Assembly (NCBI GenBank): GCA_050698015.1
Contig: JBOHAU010000060.1
Span: forward strand, 1 to 12,526
Direction: 5' to 3'
Length of the DNA stretch: 12,526 bases
Origin: JACDAN01 sp050698015
GTDB lineage: Bacteria > Actinomycetota > Thermoleophilia > Gaiellales > Gaiellaceae
Below the pieces are notes generated by a model. That model saw only the letters and a program-made list of their open reading frames with translations. It made no database searches and was not told the origin of the DNA. This document shows positions 1 to 6,392 of the stretch, one piece after another. Made by a program: the position numbers and the translations under genes. The first letter of the stretch is position 1, and the number at the start of each line of letters is the position of its first letter.

Positions 1-25
1 GCCGCGCCGGCAAAGCCGGCACGGC
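1..25. terminator. Imperfect hairpin at the left edge
   Basis: The two arms GCCGCGCCGGC and GCCGGCACGGC pair over 11 positions with one C-A mismatch around an AAA loop. No T-run follows, so this is not a classical intrinsic terminator. High-GC actinobacteria often lack the T-run. It may end a gene that lies left of the window. Confidence 0.35.
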
Positions 26-36
26 CTCTGCTGGTC

Positions 37-56
37 GGCGCCGACGAGTCGGCGCC
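37..56. terminator. Perfect 8-bp hairpin, second of a tandem pair
   Basis: GGCGCCGA and TCGGCGCC form a perfect 8-bp stem with a CGAG loop. It lies 11 bases after the first hairpin and about 50 bases before the aldo/keto reductase start. Together the two look like a tandem transcription terminator of an upstream gene, or structure in the 5' leader of the reductase. There is no T-run after it. Confidence 0.35.
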
Positions 57-104
57 TTGGGCTCGTGACCCAGAAACTCGGCGGGGTCACTGGACGGGGC
101 ACTA

Positions 105-881
105 ATGCACGAGCGACGGATCGGGCCGGTCGTCGGGCTCGGCACCTGGAACACGTTCGGCGGGGATGCCGAGCTCGCTCGCGACGTCGTCGGCGCCGCG
201 CTGGGCGCCGGAACACGGTTCTTCGACTCCTCGCCCATGTACGGCAACGCAGAGCGTTCGTTGGCTGCGGCGCTCGAAGGCCGGCGTGACCACGCGATCG
301 TCGCAACCAAGATCTGGGCGCCGACGGTCGAGCAGGGCCGCGCCCAGTTCGAGCACCAGGTGGGCTGGTTCGGGCGGAACGAGATCGAACAGGTGCACAA
401 CCTCGTCGGCTGGGCCGAGCACGTCGGGTGGCTCGAGGAGGCGCGTGCTGAGGGACGGATCGACCGGATCGGCGTGACGCACTACAGCCCGTTTGCGTTC
501 GACGAGGTCGCCGACGCCCTGCGCACCGGCCGGTTCGAAACCGTCCAACTACCCCTGAACCCGTATGAGCGCGCCGCCGAGCGGACGCTGCTGCCGCTGG
601 CCGCCGAGCTCGGGATACCCGTGATCGTGATGCGGCCGTTCGGGGAAGGCGAGCTGCTCGAAGCCATGCCGAGCCCGGAGGAGCTCGAGCCGCTGGCCGA
701 GTTCGGCGTCGAGACCTGGCCGCAGGCGCTGCTCAAATGGGTCCTGTCGGACGAGCGTGTGGACGTCGTCATTCCGGCGACGAGGAACCCACTGCATGCC
801 GCGGAGAACGCGCTCGCCGGCTCACCGCCGTGGTTTGGCCCGGAGGAACGCGCACTGGTTGCGAGACTGGCCGGCGCATGA
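105..881 (+). CDS. Aldo/keto reductase family protein
   Basis: A 258-residue protein of the aldo/keto reductase superfamily, NAD(P)H-dependent cytosolic oxidoreductases that reduce carbonyls on a TIM barrel. The family's catalytic tetrad can be matched: Asp41 and Tyr46 in FFDSSPMYGNAE, Lys69 in VATKIW and His98 in QVHNL. Near the C-terminus IPATRNP resembles the segment that binds the cofactor phosphate (IPGTRNP in relatives). The protein is shorter than the usual 280-330 residues, so some barrel loops are probably reduced. The ATG start has only a weak GGGG upstream (about 97-100). The stop overlaps the next gene by ATGA, which suggests translational coupling to the DUF4328 protein. The substrate cannot be read from sequence. 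The family call is firm; the specific reaction is unknown. Confidence 0.9.
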   Translation: MHERRIGPVVGLGTWNTFGGDAELARDVVGAALGAGTRFFDSSPMYGNAERSLAAALEGRRDHAIVATKIWAPTVEQGRAQFEHQVGWFGRNEIEQVHNLVGWAEHVGWLEEARAEGRIDRIGVTHYSPFAFDEVADALRTGRFETVQLPLNPYERAAERTLLPLAAELGIPVIVMRPFGEGELLEAMPSPEELEPLAEFGVETWPQALLKWVLSDERVDVVIPATRNPLHAAENALAGSPPWFGPEERALVARLAGA

Positions 882-1648
882 GCTCGCCGGACATCGGCTT
901 CGAGCGGTATCGCCCGCTCGGGCGGCGTGCGCGCTGGGCTCGCGTCGCGCTCGTCACGATGATCGCCGCGGACGTGATCGCGGTCCTGAGTGGTCTGCGT
1001 GAGTATGTCCTGCTCGAGCGCCTCGAGACCGAGCTCGTGACCGCGGAGGAGCTCGAAGCGAGTGACCGGAGACAGCAGGTGGTGGCGTTCTCGCAGCTGG
1101 CGGTCTACGCCTTTGCGGCGATCTTCTTCATCCGCTGGTTGCACCGCGCCTACGCCAACATCGTGCCGCTCGGTGCGCAGTACCCCCGCTACTCAACGGG
1201 GACTGCGATCTGGAGTTGGTTTGTCCCCATCCTCAACCTGTGGCGGCCGAAGCAAGTCATCAACGACGTCTGGCGCGCGAGTGATCCGGAGGCGCCCGTC
1301 GACCAGGGGGACACCTGGCAGCAGAAGGATCCGCCGCTGCTCTACGGCGTTTGGTGGACCGCATGGGTCCTGCTCACGTTGGCGTACAACGCCGACTTCC
1401 GCATCTACCTTCGAGCGGAGACCCTCGACGAGCTTCAGTTCTCCTCTCTCTTCACCGTCGTGACCGACGGCGCAAGCGTGCTTGCCGCGTTGCTCGCCAT
1501 CGCTGTGGTTCACCGGACGACTGACCGCCACGAGGCGAGGGCTGCGCAGCTTCGGCAGACCGTCGCCGCGGGGCCCGCGGAAGGCGAGAGCGGTATCTTG
1601 ACGCCCCCGAATGAACGTCGGCGTCCCGAAGGAGATCAAGTCCGATGA
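878..1648 (+). CDS. DUF4328 domain membrane protein
   Basis: A 256-residue integral membrane protein. Four hydrophobic segments are visible at about residues 22-40, 69-87, 156-172 and 191-212. Between the second and third lies the segment WSWFVPILNLWRPKQVINDV (113-132) followed by W-R-A-S, a pattern I associate with the DUF4328 family. The ATG at 878 was chosen over upstream starts because it overlaps the reductase stop as ATGA and gives a natural N-terminus; an open frame upstream to 737 is only shadow coding inside the reductase. The C-terminal tail of about 45 residues is polar and overlaps the first 38 bases of ald, in a different frame. No function is established for this family that I can state. 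The membrane call is firm; the family call is from motif recognition. Confidence 0.8.
   Translation: MSSPDIGFERYRPLGRRARWARVALVTMIAADVIAVLSGLREYVLLERLETELVTAEELEASDRRQQVVAFSQLAVYAFAAIFFIRWLHRAYANIVPLGAQYPRYSTGTAIWSWFVPILNLWRPKQVINDVWRASDPEAPVDQGDTWQQKDPPLLYGVWWTAWVLLTLAYNADFRIYLRAETLDELQFSSLFTVVTDGASVLAALLAIAVVHRTTDRHEARAAQLRQTVAAGPAEGESGILTPPNERRRPEGDQVR
1594..1599 (+). promoter_or_regulatory. Candidate -10 element for ald
   Basis: TATCTT lies 11 bases before the ald ATG, inside the end of the DUF4328 gene. No Shine-Dalgarno precedes ald and no convincing -35 hexamer sits 17 bases upstream. If used, the transcript would start about 5 bases before the ATG, giving an almost leaderless mRNA. 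Confidence 0.3.
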
Positions 1649-2735
1649 GTACCGAGTCGCGCTGACCCCGGCCGGTGCCCTCGAGCTCACGAGCCGTGGG
1701 CACTCGGTGCTGATCGAGCAGGGCGCGGGCGAGGGAAGCGCGTTTGCGGACGCCGAGTACGAGGCCGTCGGCGCGCGGATCGGCACCGTCGACGACGTCT
1801 GGAGCGAGTCCGAGCTCGTGCTCAAGGTCAAGGAGCCGCTCCCCGAGGAGTACGGGCGCCTGCGCGAGGGACACGTGCTGTTCACGTACCTGCACCTGGC
1901 CGCGAGCGAGGAGCTGACCCAGGCGCTGATCGGGAGCGGCGCGGCCTGCGTCGCGTACGAGACGGTCGAGACGGACGACCGCACCTTGCCACTGCTTGCA
2001 CCGATGAGCGAGATCGCGGGACGCCTCGCCGCCCAGGCGGGCGCGACGTTCCTCGAGAAGCCGCTGGGCGGGCGCGGCCTCCTGCTCGGCGGCGTGCCGG
2101 GGGTGGCTCCCGGCGAGGTGGTCGTGATCGGCGGCGGGATGGTCGGCTACAACGCCGCTGTGATCGCACTCGGCCTCGGTGCCGAGGTGACGATCCTCGA
2201 GCGCTCGATCGACCGGATGCGCCACTTGGAGGAGGTGCTCGGCTCACGCGTGACGCTGCTGATGTCCTCCAGCCTGCAGATCCAGGAATCGGTGGCCGAA
2301 GCGGACGTCGTGGTCGGCGCAGTGCTGATCCCTGGAGCTCTTGCGCCGAAGCTGATCAGCCGCGAGATCGTCGCGGGCATGAAGGCAGGCTCGGTGATCG
2401 CGGACGTGGCGATCGACCAGGGTGGTTGCGTCGAGACGTCGAGGCCGACCACGCATTCGGAGCCGGTCTTCGTCGTCGACGGCGTCATCCACTACTGCGT
2501 GGCGAACATGCCGGGAGCGGTCCCGATCACGTCGACGAAAGCGCTGACGAACGCGACGCTTCCATATGTGGAGGCAATCGTCAACCGGGGCCTTCGGGAG
2601 GCGATCGCGCACGATCCGGCGCTGGTCCGCGGCGTCAACGTGATCGAAGGAAAGATCACGTACGAGGCGGTGGCCGAAGCGCACGGGCTCGACTACACGC
2701 CGCTCGAGGACGTCCTCCGGCTCTCGCCCGTCTAG
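1611..2735 (+). CDS. ald: Alanine dehydrogenase
   Basis: A 374-residue cytosolic enzyme that interconverts L-alanine and pyruvate plus ammonia with NAD(H). It serves alanine catabolism, nitrogen assimilation and NADH recycling. The N-terminus MNVGVPKEIK and the length match the family (about 370). Residues known from the Mycobacterium tuberculosis enzyme fall at the same numbers: Lys74 in KVKEP, His95 in TYLH and Asp269 in VAIDQGG. The nucleotide-binding glycine motif GGGMVG is at 174-179, and the C-terminal half keeps HYCVANMPGAVP. The start lies 38 bases inside the DUF4328 gene and has no Shine-Dalgarno; a TATCTT hexamer 11 bases upstream suggests a near-leaderless transcript. The gene ends only 12 bases from the convergent small membrane-protein gene. 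The call is firm. Confidence 0.97.
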   Translation: MNVGVPKEIKSDEYRVALTPAGALELTSRGHSVLIEQGAGEGSAFADAEYEAVGARIGTVDDVWSESELVLKVKEPLPEEYGRLREGHVLFTYLHLAASEELTQALIGSGAACVAYETVETDDRTLPLLAPMSEIAGRLAAQAGATFLEKPLGGRGLLLGGVPGVAPGEVVVIGGGMVGYNAAVIALGLGAEVTILERSIDRMRHLEEVLGSRVTLLMSSSLQIQESVAEADVVVGAVLIPGALAPKLISREIVAGMKAGSVIADVAIDQGGCVETSRPTTHSEPVFVVDGVIHYCVANMPGAVPITSTKALTNATLPYVEAIVNRGLREAIAHDPALVRGVNVIEGKITYEAVAEAHGLDYTPLEDVLRLSPV

Positions 2736-2747
2736 CCTCTCGCCGTC

Positions 2748-2912
2748 CTAGCTCTCGGGCGTGGGCTCGGGCTTCTTCCTCGGCCCGGAGGGCGTGATCT
2801 TGACCACGACCCACGTGATAGCGGCCGCGAGCGCGATCGTCGCGACGATGAAGAGGACCATGCCGATGAGTCCCAGAACGGTTTCCAAGGCCGCCCTAGA
2901 ATAGCCCGGCAT
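2748..2912 (-). CDS. Small single-helix membrane protein (54 aa)
   Basis: A hypothetical 54-residue protein on the minus strand. Residues 12-37 form one long hydrophobic helix (leucine, isoleucine, valine and alanine rich). A short polar tail follows, with P-S-G-P-R-K-K-P-E-P-T-P-E-S, basic then acidic and proline-rich. The ATG at 2912 was chosen because a perfect AGGAGG lies six bases before it. A longer frame reaching back to 3050 has no such site and would run through the intergenic hairpins. The gene converges on ald with a 12-base gap and diverges from deoB. I do not recognise the family. The positive residues just after the helix suggest a cytoplasmic C-terminus. The strong ribosome site and clean helix make it likely to be real. 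Confidence 0.75.
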   Translation of the reverse strand: MPGYSRAALETVLGLIGMVLFIVATIALAAAITWVVVKITPSGPRKKPEPTPES

Positions 2913-2918
2913 GGTGTG

Positions 2919-2924
2919 CCTCCT
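2919..2924 (-). promoter_or_regulatory. Shine-Dalgarno AGGAGG of the 54-aa gene
   Basis: On the minus strand AGGAGG ends six bases before the ATG at 2912. It decides the start: the longer frame that begins at 3050 has no comparable site. Confidence 0.7.
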
Positions 2925-2939
2925 AGCAACCTCGGGTGG

Positions 2940-2970
2940 CGCCTGGCCCGCGAGAGCACGGCGCCAGGCG
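2940..2970. repeat. 8-bp inverted repeat, divergent intergenic region
   Basis: CGCCTGGC and GCCAGGCG pair perfectly with a 15-base loop. The element lies in the 162-base region between the divergent 54-aa gene and deoB, next to a second, stronger inverted repeat. It may be RNA structure or a protein-binding site. Confidence 0.35.
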
Positions 2971-2982
2971 GCGTCTTCAGTC

Positions 2983-3008
2983 GCATCCGGGCGATCTAGC
3001 CCGGATGC
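2983..3008. promoter_or_regulatory. Perfect 10-bp inverted repeat (operator or hairpin)
   Basis: GCATCCGGGC and GCCCGGATGC form a perfect 10-bp dyad around GATCTA. It lies 70 bases from the start of the minus-strand 54-aa gene and 66 bases from the deoB start, so it is almost central between two divergent starts. That is a natural place for an operator acting on both. As RNA it would be a stable hairpin on either strand. No T-run flanks it. A binding partner cannot be named. Confidence 0.45.
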
Positions 3009-3064
3009 TCCCTGCGTCCTTGCCTGGCTTGGTTCTCGCGACCCAGGCATACATCGAGGTCACT

Positions 3065-3070
3065 AGGAGG
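3065..3070 (+). promoter_or_regulatory. Shine-Dalgarno AGGAGG of deoB
   Basis: AGGAGG lies four bases before the GTG at 3075. The spacing is short but usable, and the site supports this GTG as the start. Confidence 0.6.
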
Positions 3071-3074
3071 CCCA

Positions 3075-4241
3075 GTGCCACGCGCCTGCGTGATCGTGCT
3101 CGACGCTGTGGGGGCGGGAGAGCTACCGGATGCGGCCGACTACGGCGACGAAGGGTCCGACACCCTCGGGAACGTCGCCAAGGCCGTAGGCGGTCTCGAC
3201 CTTCCGAACCTGGAGGCGCTCGGCCTCGGCAACGTCGAGGAGCTCGAAGGGTGTCCACCGCAACCCGGCGCGCCTGCGATCGCCGGCCGCCTCGTCGAGC
3301 GCTCGAAGGGCAAGGACACCACCACGGGTCACTGGGAGATGATGGGGGTGGTCACCGCCGAGCCCTTTCCGACATACCCGCACGGCTTCCCTTTCGACGT
3401 CCTCGACCCGTTTATGCACCGAACCGGCAGAGGCGTGCTCGGCAACAAGGCGGCCTCCGGAACCGAGATCATCGACGAGCTCGGCGAGGAGCAGCAGCGG
3501 ACCGGCAAATGGATCGTCTACACGTCGGCCGACTCCGTCTTCCAGGTCGCGGCCCACGTGGGCACGATCCCACTCGACGAGCTCTACCGCGGTTGCGAGA
3601 TCGCCCGCGAGCTCCTGACCGGAAAACATGCCGTGGGGCGTGTGATCGCCCGGCCCTTCGAGGGAGAGCCGGGAAACTATGTCCGGACGCCCGACCGCCA
3701 CGACTGGTCGCTCAAACCGCGCCAGCCGAACTACCTGACGCTCGTGCGGGACACAGGACAGAAGGTTCACGGGGTCGGGAAGATCCGTGACATCTTCGCG
3801 GGCGTCGACATTGACGAGTCCCATCCGACGAGGTCGAACGTCGAAGGAATCACGCAGACGGAACGCTTGCTGAAGGAGCTCGACGACGGCCTCATCTTCG
3901 TGAACCTCGTCGAGACGGACCAGCTCTGGGGCCACCGGAACGATCCCGTCAACTTCCATCGCTGCTTGCAGGACTTCGACCGGCGGCTGCCGGACCTGCT
4001 CGCCGCGCTGCGCGAGGGAGATGTCCTCATCCTCACCTCCGACCACGGCTGCGACCCGACGACGCCGTCGACCGACCACTCGCGGGAGCACGCGCTCCTG
4101 CTGGCGTACGTGGAGGGCCGAAACGCCGCTGGCCAAGTGCACGCAGGTGAGTTCGCCGACGTGGGGGCCACGGTAAACGCGTGGCTCGGCGGGAAGGCTC
4201 CGAGGCGCGGGATTCCGGGCCAACCGTTCGTCGAGTCTTGA
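3075..4241 (+). CDS. deoB: Phosphopentomutase
   Basis: A 388-residue cytosolic phosphopentomutase that interconverts (deoxy)ribose-1-phosphate and -5-phosphate in nucleoside salvage. It belongs to the alkaline-phosphatase fold and uses two manganese ions. Metal and active-site residues known from the Bacillus cereus enzyme can all be placed: Asp10 in VLDAVGAGE, the phosphorylated threonine as Thr82 in KDTTTGHWE, Asp282 and His287 in ETDQLWGHRNDP, Asp323 and His324 in TSDHG, and His335 in STDHSRE. The GTG start is set by the AGGAGG just upstream. Length fits the family (about 390). Its stop overlaps the TTG start proposed for the downstream phosphorylase, the enzyme that supplies its substrate, so the pair is probably one operon. 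The call is firm. Confidence 0.96.
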   Translation: MPRACVIVLDAVGAGELPDAADYGDEGSDTLGNVAKAVGGLDLPNLEALGLGNVEELEGCPPQPGAPAIAGRLVERSKGKDTTTGHWEMMGVVTAEPFPTYPHGFPFDVLDPFMHRTGRGVLGNKAASGTEIIDELGEEQQRTGKWIVYTSADSVFQVAAHVGTIPLDELYRGCEIARELLTGKHAVGRVIARPFEGEPGNYVRTPDRHDWSLKPRQPNYLTLVRDTGQKVHGVGKIRDIFAGVDIDESHPTRSNVEGITQTERLLKELDDGLIFVNLVETDQLWGHRNDPVNFHRCLQDFDRRLPDLLAALREGDVLILTSDHGCDPTTPSTDHSREHALLLAYVEGRNAAGQVHAGEFADVGATVNAWLGGKAPRRGIPGQPFVES

Positions 4242-5533
4242 TCCGCCCGGCCGAGCTCATCCAGCGCAAGCGTGACGGTGGTGAGCTGACCGACGAGGAG
4301 CTCTCCGAGCTCATCCTCGGCTTCACCCGCGGCGACGTTCCGGACTACCAACTCGCCGCCTTCTGCATGGCGGTGTACTTCCGCGGTCTCTCGCCGCGCG
4401 AGACGCACGCGCTGACCGACGCGATGGTGCGGAGCGGCGAGACGATCGACCTGCAAGCCGAGATCGGGCGTCCGGTGGCCGACAAGCATTCGACCGGCGG
4501 AGTCGGGGACAAGGCGTCGCTCGTCGTCGGGCCGCTCGTCGCGGCTTGCGGGATCCCCTTCGGGAAGATGAGCGGCCGCGGGCTCGGTCACGCCGGTGGC
4601 ACGCTCGACAAGCTCGAGTCCATCCCGGGCTTCCGCGTCGAGCTCTCACGCGACGAGTTCGTCAACCAGGTGAAGGAGATCGGCCTGGCCGTGATCGGCC
4701 AGACGGCGGAGCTCGTGCCGGCCGACAAGCAGCTCTACGCGTTGCGCGACGTCACCGCCACGGTGGAGAACGTCTCCCTGATCGCCGCGAGCATCATGTC
4801 GAAGAAGATCGCCGCCGGGGCAAACGCGATCGTCCTCGACGTCAAGGTCGGCGACGGCGCGTTCATGAAGTCGATCGAGGACGCGCGAGAGCTGGCCGAG
4901 GCGATGCTCGAGCTCGGGCGCCGCGCCGACCGAAAGGTGGTCTGCGAGCTGACCGACATGGACCAGCCGCTCGGGCAGGCGGTCGGCAACGCCCTCGAGG
5001 TCCGTGAAGCGCTCGCCACCTTGCGCGGAGAGGGCCCCCACGACCTGACCGAGCTCGCGGTCGCTTCGGCGGCGCACCTGGTGACGCTCTGCGAAGACGC
5101 ACCGCCCGCAGAAGCACGGGAGCGTGTCGAGACTGCACTGCGCGAAGGGTCCGGGCTCGAGGCCTACGACCGCTGGATCCGGGCACAGGGAGGCGACCCG
5201 TCAGAGGACGCGCTCTCGCAGGCACCTCTCGTCCGGACCGTGACGGCCGAGCGGGACGGCTACGTCGGACGCCTCGGCGCGCTCGCCGTCGGACTGGCGG
5301 CGATGCACCTCGGCGCCGGCCGGGTCACGAAGGACGACGCGATCGACCATGCCGTGGGCGTCGTCTGCCTGAAGAAGCCAGGCGACCGAGCCGAGGTCGG
5401 CGAGACGCTGGCAGAGGTCCACGCCCAGGCGGAGGCGGATGCGCAGACGGCCGCGGCCGACGTCCTGGCCGCCTACGAGCTCACCGACGAGCAGCCGACT
5501 ATGGGCGGAGTCATCCTCGACACGCTCGCCTAG
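4238..5533 (+). CDS. deoA: Thymidine / pyrimidine-nucleoside phosphorylase
   Basis: A 431-residue cytosolic enzyme that splits thymidine (and uridine, if the pdp type) with phosphate into the base and (deoxy)ribose-1-phosphate, which DeoB then isomerises. The TTG at 4238 was chosen because TTGA overlaps the deoB stop and because the residue numbers then match the family. His84 (KHSTGGVGDK, phosphate site), Arg170, Ser185 and Lys189 correspond to His85, Arg171, Ser186 and Lys190 of Escherichia coli DeoA. The signature SGRGLGHAGGTLDKLESIPG spans 112-131. A GTG farther upstream at 4181 would add 19 residues encoded inside deoB and not expected in the family. No clear Shine-Dalgarno precedes the TTG, so translation is probably coupled to deoB. 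Whether it is thymidine-specific (deoA) or broad (pdp) cannot be decided here. Confidence 0.93.
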   Translation: MIRPAELIQRKRDGGELTDEELSELILGFTRGDVPDYQLAAFCMAVYFRGLSPRETHALTDAMVRSGETIDLQAEIGRPVADKHSTGGVGDKASLVVGPLVAACGIPFGKMSGRGLGHAGGTLDKLESIPGFRVELSRDEFVNQVKEIGLAVIGQTAELVPADKQLYALRDVTATVENVSLIAASIMSKKIAAGANAIVLDVKVGDGAFMKSIEDARELAEAMLELGRRADRKVVCELTDMDQPLGQAVGNALEVREALATLRGEGPHDLTELAVASAAHLVTLCEDAPPAEARERVETALREGSGLEAYDRWIRAQGGDPSEDALSQAPLVRTVTAERDGYVGRLGALAVGLAAMHLGAGRVTKDDAIDHAVGVVCLKKPGDRAEVGETLAEVHAQAEADAQTAAADVLAAYELTDEQPTMGGVILDTLA

Positions 5534-5544
5534 CGAGCGGCGTC

Positions 5545-5550
5545 TACGCT
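5545..5550 (+). promoter_or_regulatory. Candidate -10 element for leaderless mutM
   Basis: TACGCT ends six bases before the mutM GTG, so transcription would begin at or next to the start codon, as in actinobacterial leaderless genes. The ten bases TACGCTTGCG here recur exactly in the tRNA-Ser promoter at the right end of the window. No good -35 hexamer is seen, and no Shine-Dalgarno precedes the GTG. Confidence 0.4.
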
Positions 5551-5556
5551 TGCGCC

Positions 5557-6390
5557 GTGCCTGAGCTCCCCGAAGTCGAAACGGTTCGCGCGAGCCTGGA
5601 GCCGGCGGTCGTGGGGCGGAGGTTCGAGCGAGTCGAGATCGCCGATCCCAGGGTCACGCGTCCGCTCGATCCCGACGAGGTCGCGGCCGAGCTCCACGGC
5701 GAGGTCGTTCAGGCTCTCGAGCGACGCGGCAAGTATTTGGTTTTTCGGTTTCGAAGCGGTCGTGTACTCCTGATCCACCTCCGGATGACGGGGTCGTTGC
5801 GGCATCACCGAAACGGAGGCCTCGAGGACGATCCGCATCGACGCGCCGTTGTCAGACTAGACGACGGGTCGGACGTCACCTATCGCGACGTCCGCCGTTT
5901 CGGCACGTGGCTCTTGCTCGAGCCGGGCGAGGACTTCCCGTACCTGACCGAGCGCCTCGGCGAAGAACCGCTCGGCAAGGGCTTCACCACCAAGGCGCTC
6001 GCAGAGCGACTTCACGGTCGCCGGGCACCCGTGAAGGCCGCGCTTCTCGACCAGCGCGCAGCCGCCGGCCTGGGGAACATCTATGCCGACGAGGCGCTCT
6101 GGCTGGCGAAGATCCACCCACTAACGCCGGCCGGCAGCCTGGCCGCCCCCGAGGTCGGACGCCTCCATCGCACGATCAAGGACGCGCTCCGCGCCGGGAT
6201 CGCGCGTCAGGGGACCACGCTCCGCGACTACCGCACGCCGAACGGCGCGCGGGGCTCGATGCAGGACGAGCTCCGTGTCTACGGTCGGGACGAGGAGCCG
6301 TGCCTCCGCTGCGGCACGGCGATCGCGAAGACGAGAGTGGCCGGTCGCGGCACCTGGTACTGCCCTCACTGCCAGCCGGCGCCGACCTAG
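5557..6390 (+). CDS. mutM: Formamidopyrimidine-DNA glycosylase
   Basis: A 277-residue base-excision-repair enzyme (Fpg/MutM) that removes 8-oxoguanine and other oxidised purines and cuts the abasic site. The N-terminus MPELPEVETV supplies the catalytic proline (exposed after Met removal) and glutamate; Lys59 in RGKY is the conserved base-contacting lysine. HLRMTGSL (74-81) and DVRRFG (111-116) carry the void-filling residues. The helix-two-turn-helix lies in LLDQRAAAGLGNIYADEALW (163-182). A C4 zinc finger uses Cys249, Cys252, Cys269 and Cys272 with GRGTWYCPHCQ. Nothing is missing and the length is normal. The GTG start is fixed by the required N-terminal motif. It stands 23 bases after deoA and two bases before the epimerase gene. 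The call is firm. Confidence 0.97.
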   Translation: MPELPEVETVRASLEPAVVGRRFERVEIADPRVTRPLDPDEVAAELHGEVVQALERRGKYLVFRFRSGRVLLIHLRMTGSLRHHRNGGLEDDPHRRAVVRLDDGSDVTYRDVRRFGTWLLLEPGEDFPYLTERLGEEPLGKGFTTKALAERLHGRRAPVKAALLDQRAAAGLGNIYADEALWLAKIHPLTPAGSLAAPEVGRLHRTIKDALRAGIARQGTTLRDYRTPNGARGSMQDELRVYGRDEEPCLRCGTAIAKTRVAGRGTWYCPHCQPAPT

Positions 6391-6392
6391 CG

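Noticed and set aside
2748..3050. Longer 100-residue version of the small minus-strand protein
   Set aside because: The extra 46 residues are encoded through the intergenic inverted repeats, lack a ribosome site and look random. The AGGAGG before 2912 favours the 54-residue form.
2936..3790. + strand frame of 284 codons overlapping the start of deoB
   Set aside because: It is an arginine-rich shadow frame of deoB with no recognisable domain.
3123..4223. Long minus-strand open frame of 366 codons opposite deoB
   Set aside because: deoB on the + strand has all its catalytic motifs. The antisense frame is low-complexity, arginine/valine-rich and resembles no family; it is a product of high GC.
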